NCBI GenBank assembly: GCA_025355035.1
Contig: JANXLS010000365.1
Span: forward strand, 1 to 8,869
Origin: Planctomycetota bacterium
GTDB lineage: Bacteria; Planctomycetota; SZUA-567; H5-PLA8
Length of the DNA: 8,869 nt
Direction: 5' to 3'
The notes beneath the pieces are model-generated. The model did no database searches and had not been told where the DNA came from. It worked only from the letters and a program-made list of their open reading frames with translations. The position numbers and the translations under genes are program-made. Positions 1 to 6,658 of the stretch are shown here, in pieces. Numbering within the stretch: position 1 is the first letter of the stretch; every line of letters starts with the position of its first letter.

Positions 1-162
1 ACTGAAATGACCCGCCACTTGAAGGCTCACGCCAAAGACCATCATTCGCGTCTGGGTTTGACCAAGATGGTCGCTCAGCGCAACCGCTTGCTGACGTACT
101 TGCGCGGTAAAGAAGTCGAGCGCTATAAGTCGCTCATCGAAAGACTCGGACTCCGCAAGTAA
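1..162 (+). CDS. rpsO: 30S ribosomal protein S15, C-terminal part (5' end outside window)
   Basis: The frame is open from the first base and ends at TAA 160-162, giving 53 residues. S15 is usually about 89 residues, so roughly the first 36 are missing. The segment contains the family's conserved 16S rRNA-binding core, read here as HAKDHHSRLGLTKMVAQRNR, followed by the typical ending LIERLGLRK. S15 is a primary binding protein of the small-subunit platform that binds the central domain of 16S rRNA early in assembly. The next gene is pnp, and the rpsO-pnp order is common across bacteria, which supports both calls. In E. coli S15 represses its own mRNA through the 5' leader, but that region lies outside the window and cannot be judged. 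Identification is by motif and neighbourhood. Confidence 0.97.
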   Translation, partial: TEMTRHLKAHAKDHHSRLGLTKMVAQRNRLLTYLRGKEVERYKSLIERLGLRK

Positions 163-170
163 CTCGAAAA

Positions 171-198
171 GTGCCGAGTGCCGAGTGCTGAGTGCCGA
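171..198 (+). repeat. Four tandem copies of a GTGCCGA heptamer
   Basis: Copies lie at 171-177, 178-184, 185-191 and 192-198. Three read GTGCCGA and the third reads GTGCTGA. Three near-complementary heptamers TTGGCAC lie downstream at 226-232, 247-253 and 254-260. The exact reverse complement would be TCGGCAC, so each downstream copy carries the same C-to-T change. The array starts eight bases after the rpsO stop codon and forms the 5' side of the hairpin annotated separately. Confidence 0.9.
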
Positions 199-244
199 GT
201 AAAATCTCCGCTCGGCTTCAGCGCCTTGGCACTCCGTTCTTTTG
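190..244 (+). terminator. Possible weak terminator or attenuator (inner hairpin plus T-rich run)
   Basis: The inner stem 190-199/225-234 is followed at once by CGTTCTTTTG (235-244), in which six of ten bases are T. A hairpin followed by a T-rich run is the form of an intrinsic terminator, so some transcripts from rpsO could end here. The interrupted T-run and the internal loop make it weak, and readthrough into pnp is expected. Full formation of the outer stem would add pairing around the same element. Confidence 0.3.
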
Positions 245-297
245 CCTTGGCACTTGGCACTTAAAGACTAGCACTCAAATTCCAGGAGATTCTGAAT

Positions 298-2505
298 ATG
301 GCTCACGTCATCGTCGAGCGCCAAATTGGCAGCCGAACGTTGCGTATTGAAACCGGCAAGATGGCCAAACAGGCCGCCGGCAGTGTTATCGTATCCATGG
401 GCGAAACGATCGTTCTCGCCGCCGTTACCGAACAGCCCGTCAAGGAAGGGCAGGACTTTTTCCCGTTGACGGTCGATTACCGCGAAAAAGGCTATGCCGT
501 TGGCGCGATTTTCGGTGGCCGTTTCATGAAGCGCGAAGGCCGCCCGTCAGACAAAGAAACGCTGACGATGCGCCTGATCGATCGCCCGATCCGCCCGCTG
601 TGGCCGTCTGGTTACATGCGCGACGTGTTGATTCAATGCATGGTGTTGTCCTGCGATCCGGAAATCGAACCCGACGTGCTGACGATGATCGCCGCGTCCG
701 CCGCCCTCTCGATCTCCAATCTTCCCTTCCAGGGACCGATGGGTGCCGTTCGCGTGGGTATGATCAACAACCAATACATCGTTCTTCCGACGAAGGCAGA
801 ATGCGATGCCGGATCACTCGAATTGGTCGTTGCCGGCAGCGAAAAATCCGTATTGATGGTCGAATCGGGTGCCACGGGCCTGAACGAAGATCAGATGATT
901 GGCGCGATCGAATTCGGCCACAAGTTCATCGGTGAAATCGTTGCGATGCAGAATGAACTCGTCGCGAAAGTTCAGCCCAAGAAAGACGTCTTCACGCCGC
1001 CGGAAGAACCCGCGATCGTCAAGCATATCGTCGCCGAATACCTGAACACGGCAAAGAAAGCCGCCATGACGCCGACGAAGTTCGCGCGTCGCGACGCCCT
1101 CAAGCAGCTGCGCAATGAACTCATCGAACGCTACGCCAAGAAGCCGGGCGAAGTCGACGACACCAAGCCCAGCGCGGCGCATGTCAAAGCTGGATTCGAA
1201 GCGCTCCAGGAAAAAGCCATCCGCACGCTGATCCGCGAAGGCATCCGCTGCGACGGCCGCAAGCGCGATGAAATTCGTCCGATCACGTGCGAAGTCGGTC
1301 TGCTCCCGCGCTGCCACGGTTCGGCGCTCTTCACGCGCGGCGAAACGCAGGCGATCGTCACCACGACGATGGGCACGGCGGCTGACGGACAGCTCAACGA
1401 ATCGCTCCAGGGCGAATTCACCGACACGTTCATGCTGCACTACAACGTCCCGAGCTTCTCGGTCGGCGAAGTGAAGATGCCGCGCGGACCGGGTCGTCGC
1501 GAAATTGGACATGGCAATTTGGCTCGCCGGGCCATCAAGCCGATGCTCCCTGATCATGACAAGTTCCCGTACACGATTCGCGTCGTCAGCGAAATTCTTG
1601 AATCGAACGGTTCGAGCTCGATGGCATCGGTCTGCGGCGGAACGCTCTCGCTGTTGGACGCGGGCGTCCCGATGAAGGCGCCGGTTGCCGGCATCGCGAT
1701 GGGACTCGTTGAAGAAGGCGGCGAATACTGTGTCGTCAGCGACATCCTCGGCGACGAAGATCACTACGGCGACATGGACTTCAAAGTCGCGGGCACCGAA
1801 GAAGGCATTACGGCGCTGCAGATGGATTTGAAGAGCATGGGCATTCCGTCGTCGGTCATGCGCCAGGCGCTCGAACAGGCAAAGGTTGGCCGCAAACACA
1901 TCCTCAAGGAAATGGCCAGCGTCCTCGCCACGCACCGCGAGAACATCAGCCAGCACGCGCCGAAGATCATCTCCATTCAGATCGCCGTCGACAAGATCGG
2001 CAAGCTGATCGGACCGGGCGGCAAGATGATTCGCGGCCTCGAAGAAAAGTACAAGGTCAAGATTGAAGTCGCGGACGACGGCAAGGTTAACATCGCCAGC
2101 TCCAAGCGCGATTTGGCGGAAGCGTGTCTGCGCGAAGTTGAAGGCCTCGCTGGCACCGCCGAAGTCGGCAAGATATACATGGGCGAAGTTGTGAACATCA
2201 AGGAATTCGGCGTCTTCTTCGAAATCCTTCCGGGCACCGACGGCATGTGCCACGTATCGGAACTCGACGTGACGTACGTCAAGAATCCGAGCGAGTTTTG
2301 CAAAATCGGCGACAAGATGGAAGTGAAGCTGCTGGCTGTTGATGACCTAGGCCGCATGAAGTTGTCGCGCCGCGCAGTGATTGCTCCGGGCTCCGAAAAC
2401 GCAGCGCCTCAGGGCGGCGGCGGTGGCGGAGACCGACCTCCCCGACGCGAAGGTGGCGGCGGCGGTGGACGCGGCGGGGACCGGGGTGGTCCGCGACGCG
2501 GATAA
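298..2505 (+). CDS. pnp: Polyribonucleotide nucleotidyltransferase (PNPase)
   Basis: PNPase degrades RNA 3' to 5' using phosphate and can run in reverse to add nucleotides. It is a homotrimeric ring in the cytoplasm and often part of the RNA degradosome. Domains in order are: first RNase PH core (about 12-145); helical linker (about 240-315); catalytic RNase PH core (about 320-460, extending to the metal site); KH domain (about 556-615, GxxG at G572-G575); S1 domain (about 622-692). Visible active-site features are R400-R401, the SNGSSS phosphate loop (436-441) and metal-binding D486 and D492 in GDEDHYGDMDF. The pore loop GGRFMKREGR (73-82) matches the family. AGGAG at 284-288, nine bases before ATG, fixes the start. 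At 735 residues it is slightly longer than the usual 700-710, because of a Gly/Arg-rich tail from about 705. The gene follows rpsO, a conserved order. Confidence 0.98.
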   Translation: MAHVIVERQIGSRTLRIETGKMAKQAAGSVIVSMGETIVLAAVTEQPVKEGQDFFPLTVDYREKGYAVGAIFGGRFMKREGRPSDKETLTMRLIDRPIRPLWPSGYMRDVLIQCMVLSCDPEIEPDVLTMIAASAALSISNLPFQGPMGAVRVGMINNQYIVLPTKAECDAGSLELVVAGSEKSVLMVESGATGLNEDQMIGAIEFGHKFIGEIVAMQNELVAKVQPKKDVFTPPEEPAIVKHIVAEYLNTAKKAAMTPTKFARRDALKQLRNELIERYAKKPGEVDDTKPSAAHVKAGFEALQEKAIRTLIREGIRCDGRKRDEIRPITCEVGLLPRCHGSALFTRGETQAIVTTTMGTAADGQLNESLQGEFTDTFMLHYNVPSFSVGEVKMPRGPGRREIGHGNLARRAIKPMLPDHDKFPYTIRVVSEILESNGSSSMASVCGGTLSLLDAGVPMKAPVAGIAMGLVEEGGEYCVVSDILGDEDHYGDMDFKVAGTEEGITALQMDLKSMGIPSSVMRQALEQAKVGRKHILKEMASVLATHRENISQHAPKIISIQIAVDKIGKLIGPGGKMIRGLEEKYKVKIEVADDGKVNIASSKRDLAEACLREVEGLAGTAEVGKIYMGEVVNIKEFGVFFEILPGTDGMCHVSELDVTYVKNPSEFCKIGDKMEVKLLAVDDLGRMKLSRRAVIAPGSENAAPQGGGGGGDRPPRREGGGGGGRGGDRGGPRRG

Positions 2506-2540
2506 GCAGTTTTGCAGCGTCAATGAACATGTTTATTAGA

Positions 2541-2570
2541 AAACGGCTCCCAATTGCGGGGGCCGTTTTT
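2541..2570 (+). terminator. Intrinsic terminator of pnp
   Basis: An 11-pair stem (2541-2551 with 2558-2568, one T-G pair at 2548/2561) closes the six-base loop AATTGC and ends in TTTTT (2566-2570). It starts 36 bases after the pnp stop codon. The A-run on the 5' side and T-run on the 3' side give some terminator function in the opposite direction too, but no minus-strand gene is seen nearby. This closes the rpsO-pnp unit. Confidence 0.9.
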
Positions 2571-2918
2571 GTTATGCGCTCAAATACAACGCATACTCAG
2601 CCACGAGGGGTATTCCCCAATCTCAATGAAGGTACGCGCAATGATTCACATAAGCCTCGCTGTATAAGGTTCCGCGAAGTACCGCTGACCTGCTTGCTTG
2701 CTTGCAGTGCCGTGCATTTTGTATACGGGGAACGATGAAAAAAATTCGTAGAAAACTTCATCATTTTCGAACGCCCACATTCCTTCGCGATTCATCAAAA
2801 AGTTAGTTGGGACGTGACCTGTCCGGGTTTATTATGGTGAATTGTCCTGAGATTATTAAAGAAGCGCCGCTTCGAAACGTCTGTCTGCAAACATCATTTC
2901 ACGATTTGGGATTTTTCC
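2571..2918. other. Intergenic region between pnp and the exbB-like gene
   Basis: No convincing gene is seen in these 348 bases, which are more AT-rich than the flanking genes. They contain three and three-quarter copies of TGCT at 2691-2705, and a 23-codon frame at 2735-2806 that begins MKKIRRKLHHFR with GGGG four bases before its ATG. I do not call that frame a gene. They also contain the exbB-like promoter at 2807-2835 and a small palindrome, GAAGCGCCGCTTC, at 2861-2873. No tRNA-like cloverleaf or riboswitch core was recognised. Confidence 0.6.
2807..2835 (+). promoter_or_regulatory. Sigma70-like promoter for the exbB-like gene
   Basis: TTGGGA (2807-2812) matches the -35 consensus TTGACA at four of six positions. 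TATTAT (2830-2835) matches the -10 consensus TATAAT at five of six. The spacer is the optimal 17 bases. Transcription would start near 2842, leaving a leader of about 77 bases that contains the GAAGC-GCC-GCTTC hairpin (2861-2873). The call rests on sequence match only. Confidence 0.55.
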
Positions 2919-3764
2919 ATGCCAACGCTGCTCTTCGCCGACGACACGCTCTATGACATGCTCAGCAAAACCATGAGCGATTCCGGTGGCGTCGAAAAAG
3001 CTGTCTTTTACATGCTGATCGGTTTTTCGCTTGTCTCGTGGTCGATCATTTTCTGGAAACTCTTCAGCTTCTTTGAAGCGCGCAGCAACAGCAAAAAGTT
3101 TCTCGCCGTCTTTGACGGAGCCGACAGTTTCGGCGAAGCGATGGCGCACGGTTCGGGTACCGGCCAATCGCCCGTTATGGCCGTCTTCAAAGCGGCGATG
3201 CTGAATCTCGAAAGCAAGACGACGGCAACCGGCGCTCCCGCCGATGCTCGCGGCATCAAAATCAATCCCGGCGCAACGCGCGAAGAAGTCATTGAATTGA
3301 GCATGCGCCACACCGGCCGCGAATATTTTTCGAAGCTTCAATACGGCTTGGGCTTTCTTGCCACCGCCGGTAGCGCCACGCCGTTCATCGGTTTGTTCGG
3401 AACCGTCTGGGGTATTTTGAATACGTTTCGCCACATCGGAAAAACGGCCAGCGGCGATCTCGCCGGCGTCGGCTCGGGCATTTCGTCCGCGTTGATCGCC
3501 ACAGCTGCGGGCCTCGCCGTCGCCATCCCCGCCGTCATCGCGTACAACGCGTTTCTCGCGAGTATCGATGCCATGCAGGACAAGACCGACCGCTTCGTGG
3601 AACGCGTCATGATGCTCGTCCGCAGCAGCAATTGTTTCCCCGAACACTCCCACGCCCCGCGGATCGTGATGAGTTCCATCCCGTCTGCACCGCCGGTGTC
3701 CGTCGCCCCGATCGCGCCACAACATGCTGTCCCGGCGAAAACGAGCGTGCCGACACAGGATTAA
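2919..3764 (+). CDS. MotA/TolQ/ExbB-family proton channel protein
   Basis: This is an inner-membrane protein of the family whose pentamers, with an ExbD/TolR/MotB-type partner, turn the proton gradient into work on the cell envelope (TonB-dependent uptake, Tol-Pal, motility). Three membrane segments are visible: about 28-48, 143-170 and 187-212. A cytoplasmic domain lies between the first and second. The family signature is TPFIGLFGTVWGI (154-166) followed by ALIATAAGLAVAIPAVIAYN (191-210). At 281 residues it is longer than typical ExbB (about 230-245), owing to a Pro/Ala-rich tail after about 247. The start at 2919 has only a weak GGGA (2908-2911) upstream, and ATG 2958 is an alternative. 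No ExbD/TolR gene follows. It appears monocistronic, with its own promoter. The family is clear, but the choice among ExbB, TolQ and a gliding-type homologue is not possible from this sequence. Confidence 0.9.
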   Translation: MPTLLFADDTLYDMLSKTMSDSGGVEKAVFYMLIGFSLVSWSIIFWKLFSFFEARSNSKKFLAVFDGADSFGEAMAHGSGTGQSPVMAVFKAAMLNLESKTTATGAPADARGIKINPGATREEVIELSMRHTGREYFSKLQYGLGFLATAGSATPFIGLFGTVWGILNTFRHIGKTASGDLAGVGSGISSALIATAAGLAVAIPAVIAYNAFLASIDAMQDKTDRFVERVMMLVRSSNCFPEHSHAPRIVMSSIPSAPPVSVAPIAPQHAVPAKTSVPTQD

Positions 3765-3973
3765 GCGTGTGCCATAGGCCACACCCGGTCTCGGTGCCTT
3801 CGTGTACACAATTCGTAACTCATTCTGTGCGCTCACGATGCTCGGACAGGTTAGGGCCCGCGGCACTCGGAACGCTCGGTGCGCTTCCGCAAATTGGCGA
3901 GAGATAATACACACTCGAACAAAGCGTGACCCGGTGTAACTATAGTGGAAACTCGGTTCTACGAGGTACCTCT
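3765..3973. other. Spacer between the exbB-like gene and the cytochrome gene
   Basis: These 209 bases hold no gene or exbD remnant that I can recognise. Just after the exbB-like stop, GTGTGCC-ATA-GGCCACAC (3767-3784) can form a small bulged hairpin without a T-run, a poor terminator. The 8-mer CTCGGTGC occurs at 3790-3797 and 3875-3882, and GGCACTCGG (3862-3870) is the reverse complement of a 9-mer in the rpsO-pnp repeat array. A -10-like TATAGT lies at 3941-3946 without a good -35, so the promoter for the next gene is not identified. Confidence 0.5.
3963..3972 (+). promoter_or_regulatory. Ribosome-binding site that decides the cytochrome gene start
   Basis: GAGG at 3963-3966 lies seven bases before ATG 3974 and is part of the perfect palindrome GAGGTACCTC. 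It supports ATG 3974 over the upstream in-frame GTG 3926. The palindrome could weakly mask the site in RNA (three pairs round a four-base loop), but that stem is too short to matter on its own. Confidence 0.65.
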
Positions 3974-6643
3974 ATGATGGTAACGCGCAACCTTATCGCA
4001 GTCGTGGCAACCCCGGTGTTTTTTCTTGCGATTGCGGCGAGTGAAAGTGGCACGGCTGACGTTCTTTTTGAACGCGATGTCCGACCGGTTTTGAAGGCGC
4101 ATTGCACCCACTGCCACGGTGAGGAAGAAAAGCCCAAGGGTGATGTCGATCTTCGTTTGCGGCGTTTCATGGATAAGGAACTCGACGGCGGGGCGCACGT
4201 TGTCGTTCCCGGCAAGCCGGACGCCAGCGAACTCATCAAACAAATACGCGACGGCGAGATGCCGAAGAAAGGGAAGAAAGTCAGCGCGGCTGAACTGGCC
4301 ATTCTTGAACGTTGGATCACTCAGGGCGCGAAAACCGCCAAGTCCGAACCGGCAACGCTCGCTCCCGGCCCGATCATCACCGACGAAGACCGCGACTACT
4401 GGGCGTTTAAATCGATCACCAAACCGACTGTGCCAACGCTCGAAAACGCTGCCCACATCCGTAATCCGATCGACGCGTTTGTTCTTGCCAAAATGCGCGG
4501 GAAGCAACTTGATTTCGCTCCGGACGCTGGCAAGCGAACGCTTCTACGGCGCGTGACCGTTGACTTGTCGGGGCTGTTGCCGACTGTGGAAGAACTCTAC
4601 GCATTTCTGACGGACAATTCGCCGGACGCGTACGAAAAAGTCGTCGATCGGCTCCTCGCTTCGTCCGCGTACGGGGAGCGCTGGGGGCGGCATTGGCTCG
4701 ACGCTGCGGGCTATGCGGATTCGAACGGTTTCGCAGAAGCGGATTCGCCGCGCGCGGACGCATGGCGGTATCGCGACTATGTGATTCGCTCGTTTAACAG
4801 CGACAAGCCGTGGAGCGATTTTATCGTCGAGCAACTTGCCGGGGACGAATTGGCCGGAGCCACACACGCCGATGCTTCGACGGCAGTTCAAGACGCTAAA
4901 CGCCGGGACTTGTTGATAGCGACGGGATTTTTGCGCATGGCTCCCGATGGCACGGGCGACGAAGTGCCGGACGCCAAACTCGCGCGCAACCAGGTTATCG
5001 CAGAAGAATTGAAAGTCGTATCGTCGTCGCTGCTGGGATTGACCGTCGGTTGCGCGCAATGTCACGATCACCGGTACGATCCGATCACACAAGCGGATTA
5101 TTATCGTCTGCGCGCCGTCTTCGAACCGGCGTACGACTGGCAGCAATGGCGTACGCCTGCACAGCGCCGGTATTCGATGTACACGGCGGACGAACGCGCG
5201 AAGGCCGCAGAGATCGAGAAACAAGCCGTGGTGATCGAAGCCGAGGCCACGGCGATGAACAAAAAATTCCTCGACGAAATATTCGAGAAGCAGATCGTCA
5301 AGTTGCCCGAAGCCGAACGCGAACCGTACCGCGCGGCCCGGGCGAAAGTCGAGAAGGATCGAACGCCGGAACAAAAAGCGCTGATCAAAAAATATCCATC
5401 GGCGCTCGCGTCGTACGCACTCGATCTTTATGACAAAGCGCTCGACAACAAAGTCAAAGACAAGCGCGGCGAAGCGACGAAACTGCGCGCAACGAAACCC
5501 ATCGAAGGCCACGTCATGGCGCTGACTGAAGTCAAAGGCCGCGCTCCGGAGACGAAGCTCTTTAGCCGTGGCGATCACGACCAACCCAAACAAACGCTCG
5601 CTCCCGGCGAGTTGAACATTGTCGCGCGCGGCGACTTCACGCCTGAAAAACTCGCGTCGGGGTCCAGTGGGCGACGGCTGGCTTACGCGCGATTGTTGAC
5701 AAGCGGCCAGCATCCGCTCGTCGCGCGTGTGCTCGTGAATCGATTTTGGCTCAATCATTTCGGACGCGGCTTGATCAACACGCCCGGCGATTTCGGGGTG
5801 CTCGGCGAACGCCCCATCCAGCCTGAATTGCTGGACTGGCTCGCCAGCGAATTCATGGCGAACGGCTGGAAGCTCAAGCCGCTCAACCGCCTGATGGTGT
5901 TGAGCACCGCTTACCGCCAATCCTCGCGCAACGACGCGTCGCTGAAGGCCGATCCCGACGACATGTATTACGCGCGTTACAAACTTCAGCGCCTCGAGGC
6001 GGAAGCATTGCGTGACGCCATGCTCGCCGCAGCAGGTGTGTTGAACCGCACGGAATTCGGAGCGCCCATCCCGGTCGCGCGCGATTTGTCCGGACGCATC
6101 GTCGTTGGCAAGGGCGAAGTCGATGCGAACGGCGATTTGGTGAAAGTCGCGAGCCTCGGCGCTGAAACGGCGCGCCGCTCAATCTACGTACAAGTTCGAC
6201 GCAAGACGCCGCTGACAGTCCTCGATACATTCGACGAACCCAACATGCTGCCCAATTGCGACGCTCGAAACTGCACGACCATCGCGCCACAGTCGCTTTT
6301 GATGATGAACGACACGTTCGTTCTCGACACGTCACACGCTCTCGCGGCGCGGCTGCGCAAAGAACTCCCGGGCGATGCCCGAGCGCAGATCACGAAGGCG
6401 TGGCTTATTCTTTTTGGGCAAATGCCTAGGGACGCCGACATTCAAAGCGGTCTTGTTTATCTCGCGGAGCAGACCGAAGCCGTTCGCGCACATTTTGAAA
6501 CGAACAAGCCTACACCACCGCCGGCTCCCAAAGCGGGAACGGCGCCCGCGCCGGTTCCTCCTCCGCCCGATCCACAACTCGACGCGCTGGCGAGTTTGTG
6601 CCAGGTGTATTTCAGTTCGAATCGCTTCCTCTATATTGAATGA
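3974..6643 (+). CDS. Exported PSCyt1-PSCyt2(DUF1549)-PSD1(DUF1553) cytochrome-like protein
   Basis: I place the start at ATG 3974 (889 residues). GAGG (3963-3966) lies seven bases upstream, and the protein then opens with a Sec-type signal peptide, MMVTRNLIAVVATPVFFLAI. The frame also extends back to a GTG at 3926, which has no ribosome-binding site and would bury the signal. Domains in order are: PSCyt1 (about 27-118) with heme-c motif CTHCH at 44-48 and a possible axial Met96 in GEMPK; PSCyt2/DUF1549 (about 165-385) with a second motif, CAQCHDHRYDP, from 360; a charged middle (about 400-560); and PSD1/DUF1553 (about 577-885), ending LCQVYFSSNRFLYIE. A Pro/Ala-rich stretch (845-867) interrupts the end of PSD1. 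The family is characteristic of planctomycetes and is nearly always paired with DUF1501, as here. Its function is unknown; periplasmic electron transfer or polymer breakdown has been suggested only by association. Confidence 0.93.
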   Translation: MMVTRNLIAVVATPVFFLAIAASESGTADVLFERDVRPVLKAHCTHCHGEEEKPKGDVDLRLRRFMDKELDGGAHVVVPGKPDASELIKQIRDGEMPKKGKKVSAAELAILERWITQGAKTAKSEPATLAPGPIITDEDRDYWAFKSITKPTVPTLENAAHIRNPIDAFVLAKMRGKQLDFAPDAGKRTLLRRVTVDLSGLLPTVEELYAFLTDNSPDAYEKVVDRLLASSAYGERWGRHWLDAAGYADSNGFAEADSPRADAWRYRDYVIRSFNSDKPWSDFIVEQLAGDELAGATHADASTAVQDAKRRDLLIATGFLRMAPDGTGDEVPDAKLARNQVIAEELKVVSSSLLGLTVGCAQCHDHRYDPITQADYYRLRAVFEPAYDWQQWRTPAQRRYSMYTADERAKAAEIEKQAVVIEAEATAMNKKFLDEIFEKQIVKLPEAEREPYRAARAKVEKDRTPEQKALIKKYPSALASYALDLYDKALDNKVKDKRGEATKLRATKPIEGHVMALTEVKGRAPETKLFSRGDHDQPKQTLAPGELNIVARGDFTPEKLASGSSGRRLAYARLLTSGQHPLVARVLVNRFWLNHFGRGLINTPGDFGVLGERPIQPELLDWLASEFMANGWKLKPLNRLMVLSTAYRQSSRNDASLKADPDDMYYARYKLQRLEAEALRDAMLAAAGVLNRTEFGAPIPVARDLSGRIVVGKGEVDANGDLVKVASLGAETARRSIYVQVRRKTPLTVLDTFDEPNMLPNCDARNCTTIAPQSLLMMNDTFVLDTSHALAARLRKELPGDARAQITKAWLILFGQMPRDADIQSGLVYLAEQTEAVRAHFETNKPTPPPAPKAGTAPAPVPPPPDPQLDALASLCQVYFSSNRFLYIE

Positions 6644-6658
6644 ATCCGGAGCCGGATT

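Larger units (their letters stand above)
169..262 (+). promoter_or_regulatory. Long RNA hairpin in the rpsO-pnp spacer (pnp leader)
   Basis: Read as + strand RNA, 169-185 pairs with 246-262 over 17 continuous base pairs, two of them G-U (176/255 and 183/248). Inside it, 190-199 pairs with 225-234 (10 pairs, one G-U), and the tip 209-212/220-223 closes a seven-base loop. In total about 31 pairs fold between the rpsO stop and the pnp ribosome-binding site. In E. coli the same spacer holds a terminator and a double-stranded stem cut by RNase III, through which PNPase represses its own synthesis. By position and shape this hairpin could play that role, but that is inference. It could also protect the rpsO 3' end or simply be a dispersed intergenic repeat. 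The fold was worked out by hand and no energy was calculated. Confidence 0.7.

Noticed and set aside
814..2253. 479-codon open frame on the minus strand opposite pnp
   Set aside because: It is a by-product of codon bias in pnp. The translation is repetitive in A, R, D and F with no recognisable domain, and it lies wholly inside a certain gene.
2691..2705. TGCT tandem repeat
   Set aside because: Fewer than four copies of a four-base unit in non-coding DNA is within chance and has no link to a feature.
2523..2738. 71-codon + strand frame after pnp
   Set aside because: It runs through the pnp terminator, has no ribosome-binding site and resembles no known protein.
3767..3784. Hairpin just after the exbB-like gene as a terminator
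   Set aside because: The stem is short and bulged and no T-run follows.
3862..3870. GGCACTCGG, the reverse complement of part of the rpsO-pnp repeat
   Set aside because: A single nine-base match with no tandem copies or hairpin partner is not enough to call a second repeat element.
2856..3914. 352-codon minus-strand frame opposite the exbB-like gene
   Set aside because: It overlaps a clear membrane protein gene completely and its translation is charged low-complexity sequence typical of an antisense frame.
3926..3973. GTG start at 3926 for the cytochrome gene
   Set aside because: It has no ribosome-binding site and would place 16 polar residues before the signal peptide. ATG 3974 has GAGG at good spacing.
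4544..5920. 458-codon open frame on the minus strand opposite the cytochrome gene
   Set aside because: It is another shadow of a GC-biased gene: Arg/Phe-rich, no domain, no ribosome-binding site worth noting, inside a well-supported coding region.
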